64,000 nucleotides of DNA from Listeria ilorinensis (lineage in GTDB: Bacteria > Bacillota > Bacilli > Lactobacillales > Listeriaceae). The stretch covers positions 62,001 to 126,000 of the forward strand of contig NZ_CAJYCN010000003.1 in the NCBI RefSeq assembly GCF_913566895.1, written 5' to 3'. Position 1 is the first letter of the stretch, and every line of letters begins with the position of its first letter. The translations under genes were made by a program, and so were the position numbers. The notes under the pieces were generated by a model that did no database searches, had not been told where the DNA came from, and worked only from the letters and a program-made list of their open reading frames with translations. Below are positions 24,439-33,722 of the stretch, piece after piece.

Positions 24439-27078
24439 ATGAGAAAATTTGTGTATCGGTTTGATGAAGGCAGAAAAGAAATGAAGTTCTTATTAGGTGG
24501 TAAAGGAGCTAATTTGGCTGAAATGACCCGCATCGGTCTGCCCGTCCCACCTGGCTTTACCATCTCGACAGATGCTTGCAAAGATTATAATGAGCATCAT
24601 GGGCATCTATCTGAGGATATTTTGCGTGAAGTCATGCTCCATTTGGCACATTTAGAAAAAGCTTCCGGCAAACGATTTGGCAGTACGGAAAATCCCCTGC
24701 TCGTCTCCGTTCGATCAGGTGCGCCGGTTTCGATGCCAGGCATGATGGATACCATTTTAAACTTAGGACTGAATGAAAAATCTGTCCAAGGCATGATCCA
24801 CGCAACAGGTGACGCCCGTTCCTCCCTTGACTCTTACAGGCGCTTCATCCAAATGTTCGGTGATGTCGTCTTCGGTATTCCGAGCTACCATTTTGAACAA
24901 GCCCTCGTAGCGATCAAAAAAGAAGCGGGATGCCAGTCTGATACTGACCTGCAGCCGACTGATCTCGAAAAATTGATCGAACGTTATCTGGACATTTTTT
25001 TAACCGAATCTGGTCGTGACTTTCCACAAGATCCAAAAGAACAACTGATGCTTGCGATTACTGCTGTTTTTGATTCCTGGATGAATCCCCGGGCTGTCAT
25101 TTACAGACGCTTGCATGAGATTGATGCTTCTTATGGAACCGCTGTCAATATTCAGACCATGGTTTTTGGCAACACTGGCGAAACAAGCGGAACCGGGATC
25201 GCTTTCACCCGCAATCCATCAACCGGTGAAAAAGAGGTCTTCGGTGAATTTTTACTGAATGCGCAAGGCGAAGATGTCGTCGCCGGAATCCGCACACCTG
25301 TCGAACTTTCTCAGCTCCGAACACAAATGCCAGAGGTCTATGAGGAACTGATGACCACTTGTGCCCTTTTAGAGGATCACTATCAGGATATGCAAGATAT
25401 CGAATTCACCATTGAAAAAGAGCAGCTTTACATTTTGCAAACACGTAATGGCAAACGGACAACAAAAGCAGCGATCCAAGTAGCAGTCGATTTGGTACAC
25501 GAGGGAAAAATTTCAACAGAAGAGGCGATCATGCGAATTGCCCCTAATGAACTTGATCAATTACTCCATCCTGCTTTTCATGTCGATGCCTTAGCAAGCA
25601 GCAGTGTTCTAGCAACCGGGCTTCCAGCTAGTCCTGGGGCTGCGACCGGAATGATCTATTTTGATGCAGCATCCGCTGTAAAAGCAGCCGAGATGGGAAG
25701 CAAAGTCATTCTTGTCCGTAGCGAAACATCTCCTGAAGATATCGAAGGCATGGCAAAAAGCGAAGCGATTCTGACAGCCCGGGGCGGTATGACCTCTCAT
25801 GCTGCTGTTGTAGCACGAGGTATGGGCAAATGCTGCGTTGTCGGCTGTGCAGACATCCTGATTGATGAACAGGAAAAAGCAATACGAACAAAATCTGGCC
25901 ATATTCTACATGAAGGAGATCAGATTTCGTTAGACGGCACCACTGGTCAAGTTTATGGGGAGGAGCTCCCACTGACAGAAGCCGAACTGTTCCCAGCCTT
26001 TGACGAATGGATGGAGTGGGTCAATGAAGCTAAACGTCTGCATATCCGTGTCAACGCCGATACACCAGCGGATCTTCAAACCGCACTTCATTTTGGCGCC
26101 GAAGGGATTGGATTATGCCGCACGGAGCATATGTTTTTCCATGAAGAACGCATTCCTTTCGTCCGTCAGATGATTATCGCTGAAAATATACGTGAACGTG
26201 AAGACGCTCTCGAAAAATTAAAACAGATGCAGAAGGAAGATTTCTGCGCATTGTTCCGCATTGCCGACGGTCGCCCCATCAATATACGATTGTTGGATCC
26301 ACCGCTTCATGAATTTTTACCTAAAGAAACCGGTGAGATCGAAAAGCTTTCTCAAGCCAGTGGTAAAACAGTTACAGAAATCAGACGCCGACTTACAGAA
26401 CTGGCAGAAACCAATCCGATGCTAGGCCATCGTGGCTGCCGACTAGCCGTGACCTATCCAGAAATCTACAAAATGCAAGCGGAAGCCATTATGGAGAGTG
26501 CTATGGAGATTCACGACGAAGGCATCCCCGTACAACCGGAAATTATGATCCCACTTGTCGCGACGCAAGCCGAATTGGCACTGATTAAAAATGAAATCAA
26601 AACAACCATTCAGCAGATTTTTGAAAAGGAACGCCTGATCCTTCCTTTTGATATTGGGACAATGATCGAGACACCTCGTGCTTGTATCGTAGCTGACCAA
26701 ATCGCCCAGGACGCCCAATTTTTCAGTTTTGGCACCAATGATCTGACACAATTGACATTTGGTTTTTCACGCGATGATGCAGGTAAATTTTTACCAAGTT
26801 ATGAAAAATTAGCGTTAATTTCGCGAGATCCATTTGTCTCGATCGATCAGGATGGCGTTGGTGCACTGGTCGAACTAGGGACTGTGCGAGGTCGTATGAC
26901 GCAGCCGAACATCAAAATCGGTGTATGTGGGGAACACGGCGGTGATCCAGCATCCATCCACTTCTTCCATAAAATCGGCCTACATTACGTTTCCTGTTCT
27001 CCTTTCCGTGTGCCGATCGCTCGTCTGGCTGCCGCTCAAGCTTCTCTCTTAGAACACCGAAGTATGGAAACCGTCTAA
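24439..27078 (+). CDS. ppdK: Pyruvate, phosphate dikinase
   Basis: PPDK interconverts pyruvate + ATP + Pi and PEP + AMP + PPi, so the cell can make PEP for gluconeogenesis. The 879 residues comprise the N-terminal ATP-grasp domain (GGKGANLAEMTRIGLPVPPG), the phosphohistidine domain with catalytic His454 and regulatory Thr452 in RGGMTSHAAV, and the C-terminal TIM barrel with GAEGIGLCRTEHMF and FGTNDLTQLTFG. The length is standard. GAGGTG lies 9 bases before ATG. It is last in ccpN-yqfL-ppdK, with its kinase/phosphorylase just upstream, and ends in a terminator. Confidence 0.98.
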   Translation: MRKFVYRFDEGRKEMKFLLGGKGANLAEMTRIGLPVPPGFTISTDACKDYNEHHGHLSEDILREVMLHLAHLEKASGKRFGSTENPLLVSVRSGAPVSMPGMMDTILNLGLNEKSVQGMIHATGDARSSLDSYRRFIQMFGDVVFGIPSYHFEQALVAIKKEAGCQSDTDLQPTDLEKLIERYLDIFLTESGRDFPQDPKEQLMLAITAVFDSWMNPRAVIYRRLHEIDASYGTAVNIQTMVFGNTGETSGTGIAFTRNPSTGEKEVFGEFLLNAQGEDVVAGIRTPVELSQLRTQMPEVYEELMTTCALLEDHYQDMQDIEFTIEKEQLYILQTRNGKRTTKAAIQVAVDLVHEGKISTEEAIMRIAPNELDQLLHPAFHVDALASSSVLATGLPASPGAATGMIYFDAASAVKAAEMGSKVILVRSETSPEDIEGMAKSEAILTARGGMTSHAAVVARGMGKCCVVGCADILIDEQEKAIRTKSGHILHEGDQISLDGTTGQVYGEELPLTEAELFPAFDEWMEWVNEAKRLHIRVNADTPADLQTALHFGAEGIGLCRTEHMFFHEERIPFVRQMIIAENIREREDALEKLKQMQKEDFCALFRIADGRPINIRLLDPPLHEFLPKETGEIEKLSQASGKTVTEIRRRLTELAETNPMLGHRGCRLAVTYPEIYKMQAEAIMESAMEIHDEGIPVQPEIMIPLVATQAELALIKNEIKTTIQQIFEKERLILPFDIGTMIETPRACIVADQIAQDAQFFSFGTNDLTQLTFGFSRDDAGKFLPSYEKLALISRDPFVSIDQDGVGALVELGTVRGRMTQPNIKIGVCGEHGGDPASIHFFHKIGLHYVSCSPFRVPIARLAAAQASLLEHRSMETV

Positions 27079-27097
27079 TCTATTCCTCGTGCTTACT

Positions 27098-27130
27098 GCC
27101 CTGTCATACCATTGACAGGGCGTGTTTCTT
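27098..27130 (+). terminator. Terminator of the ccpN-yqfL-ppdK operon
   Basis: GCCCTGTC (loop of 8) GACAGGGC, followed by GTGTTTCTTTT. Confidence 0.82.
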
Positions 27131-27174
27131 TTCTAATAAAAATAACAACTTTTTAAATAGAGAAAACCTTTATA

Positions 27175-27245
27175 TTGACAAAAATCTCGTTTCCCTGTAT
27201 CCTTAATACCAACAATTCTTATCGGATTAATCATATTAAAGAATT
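27175..27245 (+). promoter_or_regulatory. tcyP promoter and leader inverted repeat
   Basis: TTGACA (27175-27180 approx.), a 17-base spacer and TATCCT form a promoter. Downstream a perfect repeat AATTCTT (27214-27220) and AAGAATT (27239-27245) spans the leader. It could be an operator, for example for a CymR-type cysteine regulator, but I cannot confirm the match. Confidence 0.55.
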
Positions 27246-27265
27246 GTCATAAAAGGAGGGAAAAA

Positions 27266-28642
27266 ATGGATACAGTACTTGTTATCCTGAATTTAGCTAT
27301 TGCCGTTATCGTATTAGGACTCTTTTTTTATCTTGGCAAACGGCATGTTTCATTTTCAAAACGTGTTTTACTCGCACTTTTTATTGGGATTTTAGCGGGT
27401 TTTCTCGTGCAGTGGATTTACGGAGCGTCAAGCACAGTAACAACTGAAACGACAGATTGGCTTGGGATCGTTGGCGGCAGTTATGTCAAATTTCTGCAAA
27501 TGATCGCGATTCCACTTGTGTTTGTTTCTATTGTAACAGCCTTTACACGTCTTGAATTGAAGACCAATATTGCCAAAATTGGTTTATGGATTATTGGTAC
27601 GCTTGTTGTAACAGCCGCAATTGCAGCTGTTATCGGAATTGGTTCAGCACTTCTTTTCCATTTGGACGCAAGCAATATCAATCAAGGTGGTGCAGAACTG
27701 GCCCGGGCCAAACAGCTCCAAGACAGCTATGCCTCGATCAGCGACCAAACACTCCCACAAAAAATTCTCGAACTTTTACCTGCTAACCCATTCCTTGATA
27801 TGACAGGGGCACGTGCCACTTCGACAATTGCAGTTGTTGTGTTTGCTGCTTTTATCGGAATTGCCTTTCTGGGTGTACAGCGCAAACAGCCAAATGAAGC
27901 TGCTACTTTTGCCAAAGGAATCGATGCCATCTACGCCATTGTACTACGAATCGTGCGGTTGATTCTTCGCCTTACACCTTATGGCGTGTTCGCTATCATG
28001 ACCAATACGGTTGCGACAAGTGATGCAAATGCGATTATCAAGCTGGGCAGCTTTGTTATCGCGTCTTATGTGGCACTGATTGCCATGTTTGTGATCCATT
28101 TGCTCATCGTATCGCTGACTGGAATCAGTCCACTAACTTACATTCGCAAAACACTGCCTGTTCTAACATTTGCCTTTACTTCTCGAACAAGTGCCGGAGC
28201 TTTGCCTCTCAATATTGAGACACAGCAAAAATTAGGCGTGCCCTCGGGAATTGCCAATTTTGCTGCTTCATTTGGGCTTTCGATTGGGCAAAACGGTTGC
28301 GCAGCCATCTATCCGGCGATGCTAGCCATTATGATTGCTCCAACAGTTGGCATCGATCCAACGTCTATCAGCTTTATTTTAACCGTTGTCGCCGTTGTTG
28401 CGATTAGTTCATTCGGTGTAGCTGGTGTTGGTGGTGGTGCAACTTTTGCTGCAATCATCGTTTTATCGGCTCTTAATTTGCCAGTCGGTCTTGCTGGCGT
28501 CCTTATTTCGATCGAACCACTGATTGATATGGGACGGACTGCTCTCAATGTAAGTGACAGTATGGTGGCAGGCGTTGTCACAAGCCGTGCAACCGGTACT
28601 TTGGAAAAAGATCGTTCTTCCCGTGAAGAAGTAACTGCTTAA
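27266..28642 (+). CDS. tcyP: L-cystine transporter TcyP (DAACS family)
   Basis: This sodium/proton-coupled symporter of the dicarboxylate/amino acid:cation family imports cystine. The 458-residue protein has about ten membrane segments. The substrate region reads FAFTSRTSAGALPLNIETQQ (where glutamate carriers have a serine-rich hairpin) and SIGQNGCAAIYPAMLAIM, the form typical of TcyP. GGAGGG lies 7 bases before the ATG. It is a single gene with its own promoter and terminator. The cystine assignment rests on family resemblance; glutamate/aspartate carriers are the alternative. Confidence 0.9.
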   Translation: MDTVLVILNLAIAVIVLGLFFYLGKRHVSFSKRVLLALFIGILAGFLVQWIYGASSTVTTETTDWLGIVGGSYVKFLQMIAIPLVFVSIVTAFTRLELKTNIAKIGLWIIGTLVVTAAIAAVIGIGSALLFHLDASNINQGGAELARAKQLQDSYASISDQTLPQKILELLPANPFLDMTGARATSTIAVVVFAAFIGIAFLGVQRKQPNEAATFAKGIDAIYAIVLRIVRLILRLTPYGVFAIMTNTVATSDANAIIKLGSFVIASYVALIAMFVIHLLIVSLTGISPLTYIRKTLPVLTFAFTSRTSAGALPLNIETQQKLGVPSGIANFAASFGLSIGQNGCAAIYPAMLAIMIAPTVGIDPTSISFILTVVAVVAISSFGVAGVGGGATFAAIIVLSALNLPVGLAGVLISIEPLIDMGRTALNVSDSMVAGVVTSRATGTLEKDRSSREEVTA

Positions 28643-28644
28643 TC

Positions 28645-28704
28645 AAAAAACGTTATGCCCAAAACTTTGACGACTGAAGTCAAGTCCACGGCATAACGTT
28701 TTTT
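28645..28704. terminator. Bidirectional terminator between tcyP and the 2H phosphoesterase gene
   Basis: AAAAAACGTTATGCC pairs with GGCATAACGTTTTTT around a 28-base loop, giving T runs on both strands for the convergent genes. Confidence 0.88.
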
Positions 28705-29251
28705 ATTGGTCTACTCGTTGTTTAAATCGCTTAATGGCAAGAATTTCTGCATCGTCTCCTTCCAACCGAATCAGAGCAAGCCCCGTCACGCGTCCAGACA
28801 GACGAGGCGAACGATGCACGAGATACTCAAACACACGCATCTGCATATGTCTGGCAAGATGACTGGCAATCGTTGTATGTGGCACCCATTCTCCCGGCAG
28901 ATAATGCACATGTGGATTGCGAACCCATTCTTTAAAACGGCTGCTGTGATCCAAATGAAGCAAGTAAAGTTCTGAGGTCATCACCGGTGCTAAATAAACC
29001 GCTCGTGTTTCAATAAAAGAACCAAATGAAGCAAAAGTCACTGTAAAAGCCAACCGATCCTGATAAAAGGTGCGCATTTCCTGAATAAAGTTCTGAACGT
29101 CCAATTCCCCATAACTGGCAATCGTAATATGCGGCAGTCGTAATTTCATTCGGTCAAAATAATCCGACACACCTGTCTCCTCTAATTTTCTCCAGATTCG
29201 AACGATTTTTTGGTTCAGATGTTCATCAAAAATGGCGACTACGGCATACAT
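28703..29251 (-). CDS. 2H phosphoesterase superfamily protein (2'-5' RNA ligase-like)
   Basis: This 182-residue protein carries two HxT motifs, PHITIAS near residue 51 and PHTTIAS near residue 133, the paired catalytic histidines of 2H phosphoesterases such as 2'-5' RNA ligase and cyclic phosphodiesterases. It is similar in length and layout to B. subtilis YjcG-type proteins. The ATG at 29251 follows GGAGG. The longer frame overlaps the next gene's end. It is probably cotranscribed with the ArAE-like gene 43 bases upstream. The substrate is unknown. Confidence 0.85.
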   Translation of the reverse strand: MYAVVAIFDEHLNQKIVRIWRKLEETGVSDYFDRMKLRLPHITIASYGELDVQNFIQEMRTFYQDRLAFTVTFASFGSFIETRAVYLAPVMTSELYLLHLDHSSRFKEWVRNPHVHYLPGEWVPHTTIASHLARHMQMRVFEYLVHRSPRLSGRVTGLALIRLEGDDAEILAIKRFKQRVDQ

Positions 29252-29293
29252 GGCGACACCTCCTTGTTCTATTTTGCCCCGTTCTAAATGCAT

Positions 29294-30283
29294 TTAAACG
29301 TGACGAGCATCTGTATCTTTTGCCCTTTCCAATCCAAACTCCAAATAAAAATCTCGTTTTGTTTCCAAAAGATAACGCAAATCATTCATAAATTGAAACA
29401 AGATCGCCCGGCTTTCAAATTCAGCTCGTGTTTCCGGGAGTCCGCTTTTACGAAATGAGCGGACCATCTGCGTGACTTCCTCCACCAGCTCCGAAGCCGG
29501 ATAATCCTCCGCGAGTTTTGATGCTGTTTTTTCAGTGATCACAGCCAGTGCCAGACTTTGTTCATTCGTCCCGCCAGCACCCAGCAAATGCCGTTCCATC
29601 TGTTTCAATATCCTATACTGCACCATCCGCATGTCCGCATATTGCACGTAATAATGGGCAGAATGAAAAAAATAATTTTCCAAATTTCGTGCGGCTTTGT
29701 CTTGCATCGTATTCAGTGCTGTCCGAAGCGCATCCAACCGACCGGTCTGATCCTGAAAACCTTCCTGACACCGCAGGCTTGCTGCCATTTCAAGCAGGAT
29801 GTCTCGCATCAATTGTTCAATCCTCATCTGTTCCACACGTAATTTATCTTCAAGTTTTGGCATATATAAATTAAGTAGAATCCCCACACCAGCACCAATA
29901 GCAAGTAGTAGCATTTCATTTTTAAACCAGTAAAAAGACAGCGACTGCTCCACTAATACATGCGTTACTAGTACCGAACTGACAACGATGCCATCTGTGA
30001 CACGCAGCTTAACTGCACATGGGATGAAAACCAACAGATAAAGCCCAAAGCTGAGCGCATTAAAACCAATTACAAGAAAAAACAGCGCCGCAATCGACAA
30101 AGCCAGAACTGCCGAATAGATCCGCTGAACTGCAAGCGCAAGCGAGCCTTTCTTGGTATTTTGAATGCTCAAAATCGTAATAATCCCCGCTGATACGGCA
30201 TACTCAAGTCCCAGCCATTCTGCCAGCATGATGGAAATCGCTGCGCCAACTGCTGTTTTTACCGTCCTCATTCCGATCCGCAT
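29294..30283 (-). CDS. Aromatic acid exporter (ArAE) family protein, YqjA-like
   Basis: This 329-residue protein has an N-terminal membrane half (about residues 1-145, six helices, including GLEYAVSAGIITILSIQNTK) and a C-terminal helical cytoplasmic half, the layout of the DUF939/ArAE_1 family (B. subtilis YqjA). Relatives are proposed exporters, but no substrate is established. ATG follows GGGAGCGG. The C-terminal domain contains TMQDKAARNLENYFF. It is followed by the 2H phosphoesterase gene in the same direction. Confidence 0.85.
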   Translation of the reverse strand: MRIGMRTVKTAVGAAISIMLAEWLGLEYAVSAGIITILSIQNTKKGSLALAVQRIYSAVLALSIAALFFLVIGFNALSFGLYLLVFIPCAVKLRVTDGIVVSSVLVTHVLVEQSLSFYWFKNEMLLLAIGAGVGILLNLYMPKLEDKLRVEQMRIEQLMRDILLEMAASLRCQEGFQDQTGRLDALRTALNTMQDKAARNLENYFFHSAHYYVQYADMRMVQYRILKQMERHLLGAGGTNEQSLALAVITEKTASKLAEDYPASELVEEVTQMVRSFRKSGLPETRAEFESRAILFQFMNDLRYLLETKRDFYLEFGLERAKDTDARHV

Positions 30284-30321
30284 TTTTTAACCGCTCCCTT
30301 TTTTATTGATATTCTATTATA

Positions 30322-30361
30322 CGCAAAAAAATCCCGATAAAACAAGCTTTATCGGAATCTC
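30322..30361 (-). terminator. Terminator downstream of the DedA gene
   Basis: On the minus strand TTCCGATAAA (loop of 7) TTATCGGGA, followed by seven T. Confidence 0.85.
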
Positions 30362-30375
30362 AAGTTCACTGACTT

Positions 30376-30999
30376 TTATTCATCATCTAGCGGTGCACCC
30401 GCTCTTTTTTTGAAAAACAAAATCACAAAACTGATCACTCCCACGCCAATCAATAGATAGACAATCAATGAAAACTGGTCAACCACTGCGGCCGCTTTAC
30501 CGAAAGATTCGCCGAGTAACGCCCCAATACTGATCAGTACTGTATTCCAAATCAAACTGCCGAGTGTCGTAAGAGTTAGAAATTTTAAAAACGGCATACG
30601 TGTCATTCCCGCTGGTATCGAAATCAAACTGCGAACAAGCGGTACCATGCGGCAAACAAAAACTGTCCGACCACCATATTTCAAAAAAGATCGCTCTGCC
30701 TTATCAATATCGCTCTCTTTCAAACGTAAGATTCGCCCGTATTTACGAACAAAATCTTTGATCCGTTCTTTGCCAAAATAAAGCGAAATACTGTAAAGCA
30801 AAATCGCTCCAACCACCGAACCAAATGTCGCCATGATAATTACCATAACCAAATTAAGCGGACTGACCGTTGTCATAAAACCGCCAAATGTCAAAATCAA
30901 TTCAGAGGGGATAGGCGGAAAAAGATTTTCAATCATAATCAGAAAAAAGACACCGAAATAACCGAAATCTGTCATGATCTGTGTGATCCACTGTTCCAT
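30376..30999 (-). CDS. DedA family membrane protein
   Basis: This 207-residue protein belongs to the DedA/SNARE-associated family, some members of which flip undecaprenyl phosphate or phospholipid headgroups. It shows the family motif FGG...G at FLIMIENLFPPIPSELILTF, the conserved arginines in VFVCRMVPLVRSLISIPAGM, and four to five membrane segments. GGAGTGACGG precedes the ATG. It is transcribed alone. In Listeria and other Firmicutes UptA-type DedA proteins recycle C55-P, but I cannot tell whether this is that member. Confidence 0.9.
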   Translation of the reverse strand: MEQWITQIMTDFGYFGVFFLIMIENLFPPIPSELILTFGGFMTTVSPLNLVMVIIMATFGSVVGAILLYSISLYFGKERIKDFVRKYGRILRLKESDIDKAERSFLKYGGRTVFVCRMVPLVRSLISIPAGMTRMPFLKFLTLTTLGSLIWNTVLISIGALLGESFGKAAAVVDQFSLIVYLLIGVGVISFVILFFKKRAGAPLDDE

Positions 31000-31116
31000 T
31001 CCGTCACTCCTTCAAAAACTAAGTACTTACTTGCTTTTTATCCTATCATGCTCATGAGCGAAACACCAGTTAAAACTTTAAAAAAATAACAAAATAAGAC
31101 CATAGCCGTAGATAAA

Positions 31117-31184
31117 AAGTAAAAAAGAAGCTAAAATCAAGCGATACCATAAAAAATGGCTCTTAAACCTTGATTTTAACTTCT
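31117..31184 (-). terminator. Terminator downstream of the phosphohexomutase gene
   Basis: On the minus strand GAAGTTAAAATCAAG pairs with CTTGATTTTAGCTTC, followed by TTTTTT. The first arm includes the stop codon region, so the terminator starts within the 3' end of the gene. Confidence 0.82.
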
Positions 31185-32729
31185 CTTATTCTTCAAATAG
31201 CAAGATCTCAAAAACTTATAAATCGAGCTGCGCTGTATCAACTCTTCATATTGCGCAAAAAACGGTTGTAACGCTTGTTTGATTTTTCGAACCCCGCCTG
31301 GCTCATCACTTTCGATGCTCATTGGCATTACCGGTTCATGCAGACTCATCCGTAGCAAGAACCAACCCTGGCCAAATTCGCCCGATGTATTGACACGTAC
31401 GCCTTCATGGTTCAATGGTTCAAGCGTAAAACCTGGAACCGTCCGTACATAAGCTGGTAGATTCCGAAGAACTGTCTGTCCATAAATCTTGAAATCCGGT
31501 GCCTCGATATGCAGACGGGCTTCCGTACTTTCAGCAGGTTCCACCAAATCAGTAATCAAGTCCTGCAATGATCCTCCTTCTGTCCGTAGTTCTGCATATG
31601 TCATCAAAATTTTGGCCACCAGATAGGCCCCGTCATCGAGAAAATAGTTTTCCTTTAGCGCAGCATGCCCACTGATCTCAATGGCAATTTCACTCGGTGT
31701 CCCCGCTTCATTTAGACGAATCGCTTCATTGATGACATTCCGATAACCGCGTTTGAAACGATGCTGCTTCCCACCACGTGACTCAATAAAATCTTGCAAA
31801 TGGTTGCTCGTTGTCGAGTCTGTCACAATGGTTGTCCCCGGATATTCGCGCAACAAAATACTACTGATCATGGCAATCAAAGGGTTTCGATTATAACTTT
31901 CACCACGTGCATCCATCAATGCTGAGCGGTCCACATCTGTATCAAAAATTACGCCAAGATCCGCCCCATTAGCAAGCACTGCTTTTTTCAAACTAGCCAT
32001 GGCTTCATTATTGTCTGGATTAGGAATATGATGAGGAAAATGACCGTCTGGCTCTAAAAACTGACTACCGGTAATATCAGCACCAAGTTCAGCCAACACT
32101 TCTGTCGCGAAGAAACCACCCGCACCATTCCCCGCATCCACTATGATTTTACTGCCGGCAAGCGGTTGAAGTGGATCAGCCGCACCATGTATTCCCGCCC
32201 GGATTTTAGTCACCAAATCCCGTGCATAAGTAGCAAGCAGCTCTCCCGTTTCGACTGCTCCTCCTGAAAAATATTCCTGTTGTACTTCCGGATTTTCCAG
32301 CATAAAAGTAATATCCGCATGTTCTGCTCCGCCTGACTTCGTGAAAAATTTGATCCCATTATAAAAGTAAGGCAAATGACTGGCTGTAATCATCAAGGCT
32401 GCATCTGCTTGATATTCTTTGTACTGTGTGGCCATAAACATCGCTGGCGTCGTTGCAAGCCCCATATCGAGCACATCAACACCTCTACTTGTCAATTGAT
32501 CGATCAGTGCTGTCTTGATACGTTCAGCAGACAAGCGGCTATCATGACCAACTGCTACTTTCACCTGTCCTGACAAACCTTTTTTTTGTGCCAGCCAGTT
32601 GACAAAACCATTTGCAATCTGCTGGATATGTCCATTTGTCAGTGTAAGTGCATGTTTATCCGTTTCAATTCCGATCCCGCGAATATCCGAACCGTTTTGC
32701 AGTGTTCGTAAATCAAATTGCTCCATCAT
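31176..32729 (-). CDS. Phosphoglucomutase/phosphomannomutase family protein
   Basis: This 517-residue alpha-D-phosphohexomutase interconverts sugar-1- and sugar-6-phosphates. Visible motifs are the phosphoserine loop ITASHLPYFYNGIKFF, the metal site FDTDVDRSALM (DxDxDR type, with DTD instead of the common DGD), the sugar-binding EISGHAALKENY and the C-terminal phosphate site NTSGEFGQGW. The start at 32729 follows GGGAGG. The exact sugar (glucose or mannose) cannot be read from motifs. It lies downstream of the rRNA methylase gene with 78 bases between. Confidence 0.85.
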   Translation of the reverse strand: MMEQFDLRTLQNGSDIRGIGIETDKHALTLTNGHIQQIANGFVNWLAQKKGLSGQVKVAVGHDSRLSAERIKTALIDQLTSRGVDVLDMGLATTPAMFMATQYKEYQADAALMITASHLPYFYNGIKFFTKSGGAEHADITFMLENPEVQQEYFSGGAVETGELLATYARDLVTKIRAGIHGAADPLQPLAGSKIIVDAGNGAGGFFATEVLAELGADITGSQFLEPDGHFPHHIPNPDNNEAMASLKKAVLANGADLGVIFDTDVDRSALMDARGESYNRNPLIAMISSILLREYPGTTIVTDSTTSNHLQDFIESRGGKQHRFKRGYRNVINEAIRLNEAGTPSEIAIEISGHAALKENYFLDDGAYLVAKILMTYAELRTEGGSLQDLITDLVEPAESTEARLHIEAPDFKIYGQTVLRNLPAYVRTVPGFTLEPLNHEGVRVNTSGEFGQGWFLLRMSLHEPVMPMSIESDEPGGVRKIKQALQPFFAQYEELIQRSSIYKFLRSCYLKNKRS

Positions 32730-32807
32730 GATGATCCTCCCGTTCTCATTTCTTATTTCGCCTTCATTATACCGTACGAGGAGCTGTTTTTTAAGTCCCA
32801 TTTCTGT

Positions 32808-33665
32808 TCAAGCTTTTTTTCGTGCGACAACAAGCCGATACCCGACCGTAACCTGTGGAAGTTCTCCCTGTAAAAAATGGTCGACCTGCGCCGCTTCCAA
32901 ATGCCAGCCGAGTGGCGTCATTAAAAGCAAGTCGCGAAACCGTTCCGCCGAAAGCGCTTTTTGATAATGAAGCGTCTCCTCCTGAATGATCGTATATTCT
33001 TCCAAAAGGCGCGCATAAACGACCGCATGTCCGCTGCTTTCTTTTAGCCCAAAAGCCATTCGAATTTCCTGCAAGTAGTCTTTCTCAGGAAAAACTTTGA
33101 TAAGAAGGCCTTCTTTCTTCAAGATCCGGTCAAACTCGCCGTAACTTGCTGGCGATAAAATATTCAGCAAGAGGACTGTCGAATCTTCCTGCAAAGGACA
33201 AGCCGCCAAGTCTGCCGTAATCCATGCATGTCCCGGATAGTCGCGGGCCGCCTGCCGAATTCCTTCCTTTGCAATATCCAGTCCAACAACTGGGAAGCTG
33301 TCTCCAAGCTGCCGGTTGATCTCTGCCAAATGGCTACCTTCACCTGTGCCCGCATCCACAAGCAGCCCATCTGTCTGACCTTTTAAATAAATGCCACACA
33401 GCTCAGCCAATTTTTCTGTAAGTGGTGCAAAAAAACCCACATCACTGATCCGTTTTCGTGCTTCGAATAGCTGTCGTTCATATTTTGTGTGAATGCCATG
33501 GTCTAGTAAAAATAAATACCCTGGTTTGGCTATATCAAAACGATGCCCCGTCTCACACAGCAAAGAAGCCTCTTCTAGCATCAAATGACCGCCACAATGC
33601 GGACAAGCAAGCTGTGGCGATATCCGCCTGATCGCCCGCAGATTGACTGCTAATTTCGATTCCAT
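32808..33665 (-). CDS. 23S rRNA (guanine-N1)-methyltransferase, RlmA family
   Basis: RlmA enzymes methylate guanine 745 or 748 in helix 35 of 23S rRNA; the 748 type is linked to tylosin tolerance. The 285-residue protein starts with a zinc finger: LACPHCGGHLMLEE then LLCETGHRFD (C-x2-C ... C-x3-H). The SAM-binding domain contains LLVDAGTGEGSHLAE and LLNILSPAS. The start at 33665 follows GGCGGA. It lies directly after the dfrA terminator, so it may have its own promoter within that region. Confidence 0.9.
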   Translation of the reverse strand: MESKLAVNLRAIRRISPQLACPHCGGHLMLEEASLLCETGHRFDIAKPGYLFLLDHGIHTKYERQLFEARKRISDVGFFAPLTEKLAELCGIYLKGQTDGLLVDAGTGEGSHLAEINRQLGDSFPVVGLDIAKEGIRQAARDYPGHAWITADLAACPLQEDSTVLLLNILSPASYGEFDRILKKEGLLIKVFPEKDYLQEIRMAFGLKESSGHAVVYARLLEEYTIIQEETLHYQKALSAERFRDLLLMTPLGWHLEAAQVDHFLQGELPQVTVGYRLVVARKKA

Positions 33666-33685
33666 TTTACAAATTCCGCCTTTCT

Positions 33686-33722
33686 GGCAAAAAGCCGAAT
33701 CAATCACTGATTCGGCTTTTTA
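33686..33722. terminator. Terminator overlapping the 3' end of dfrA
   Basis: AAAAAGCCGAATCA (loop of 5) TGATTCGGCTTTTTA. On the minus strand the first arm encodes the last dfrA codons (KKPNQ and stop), and TTTTT follows. The symmetry allows activity in both directions. Confidence 0.88.
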
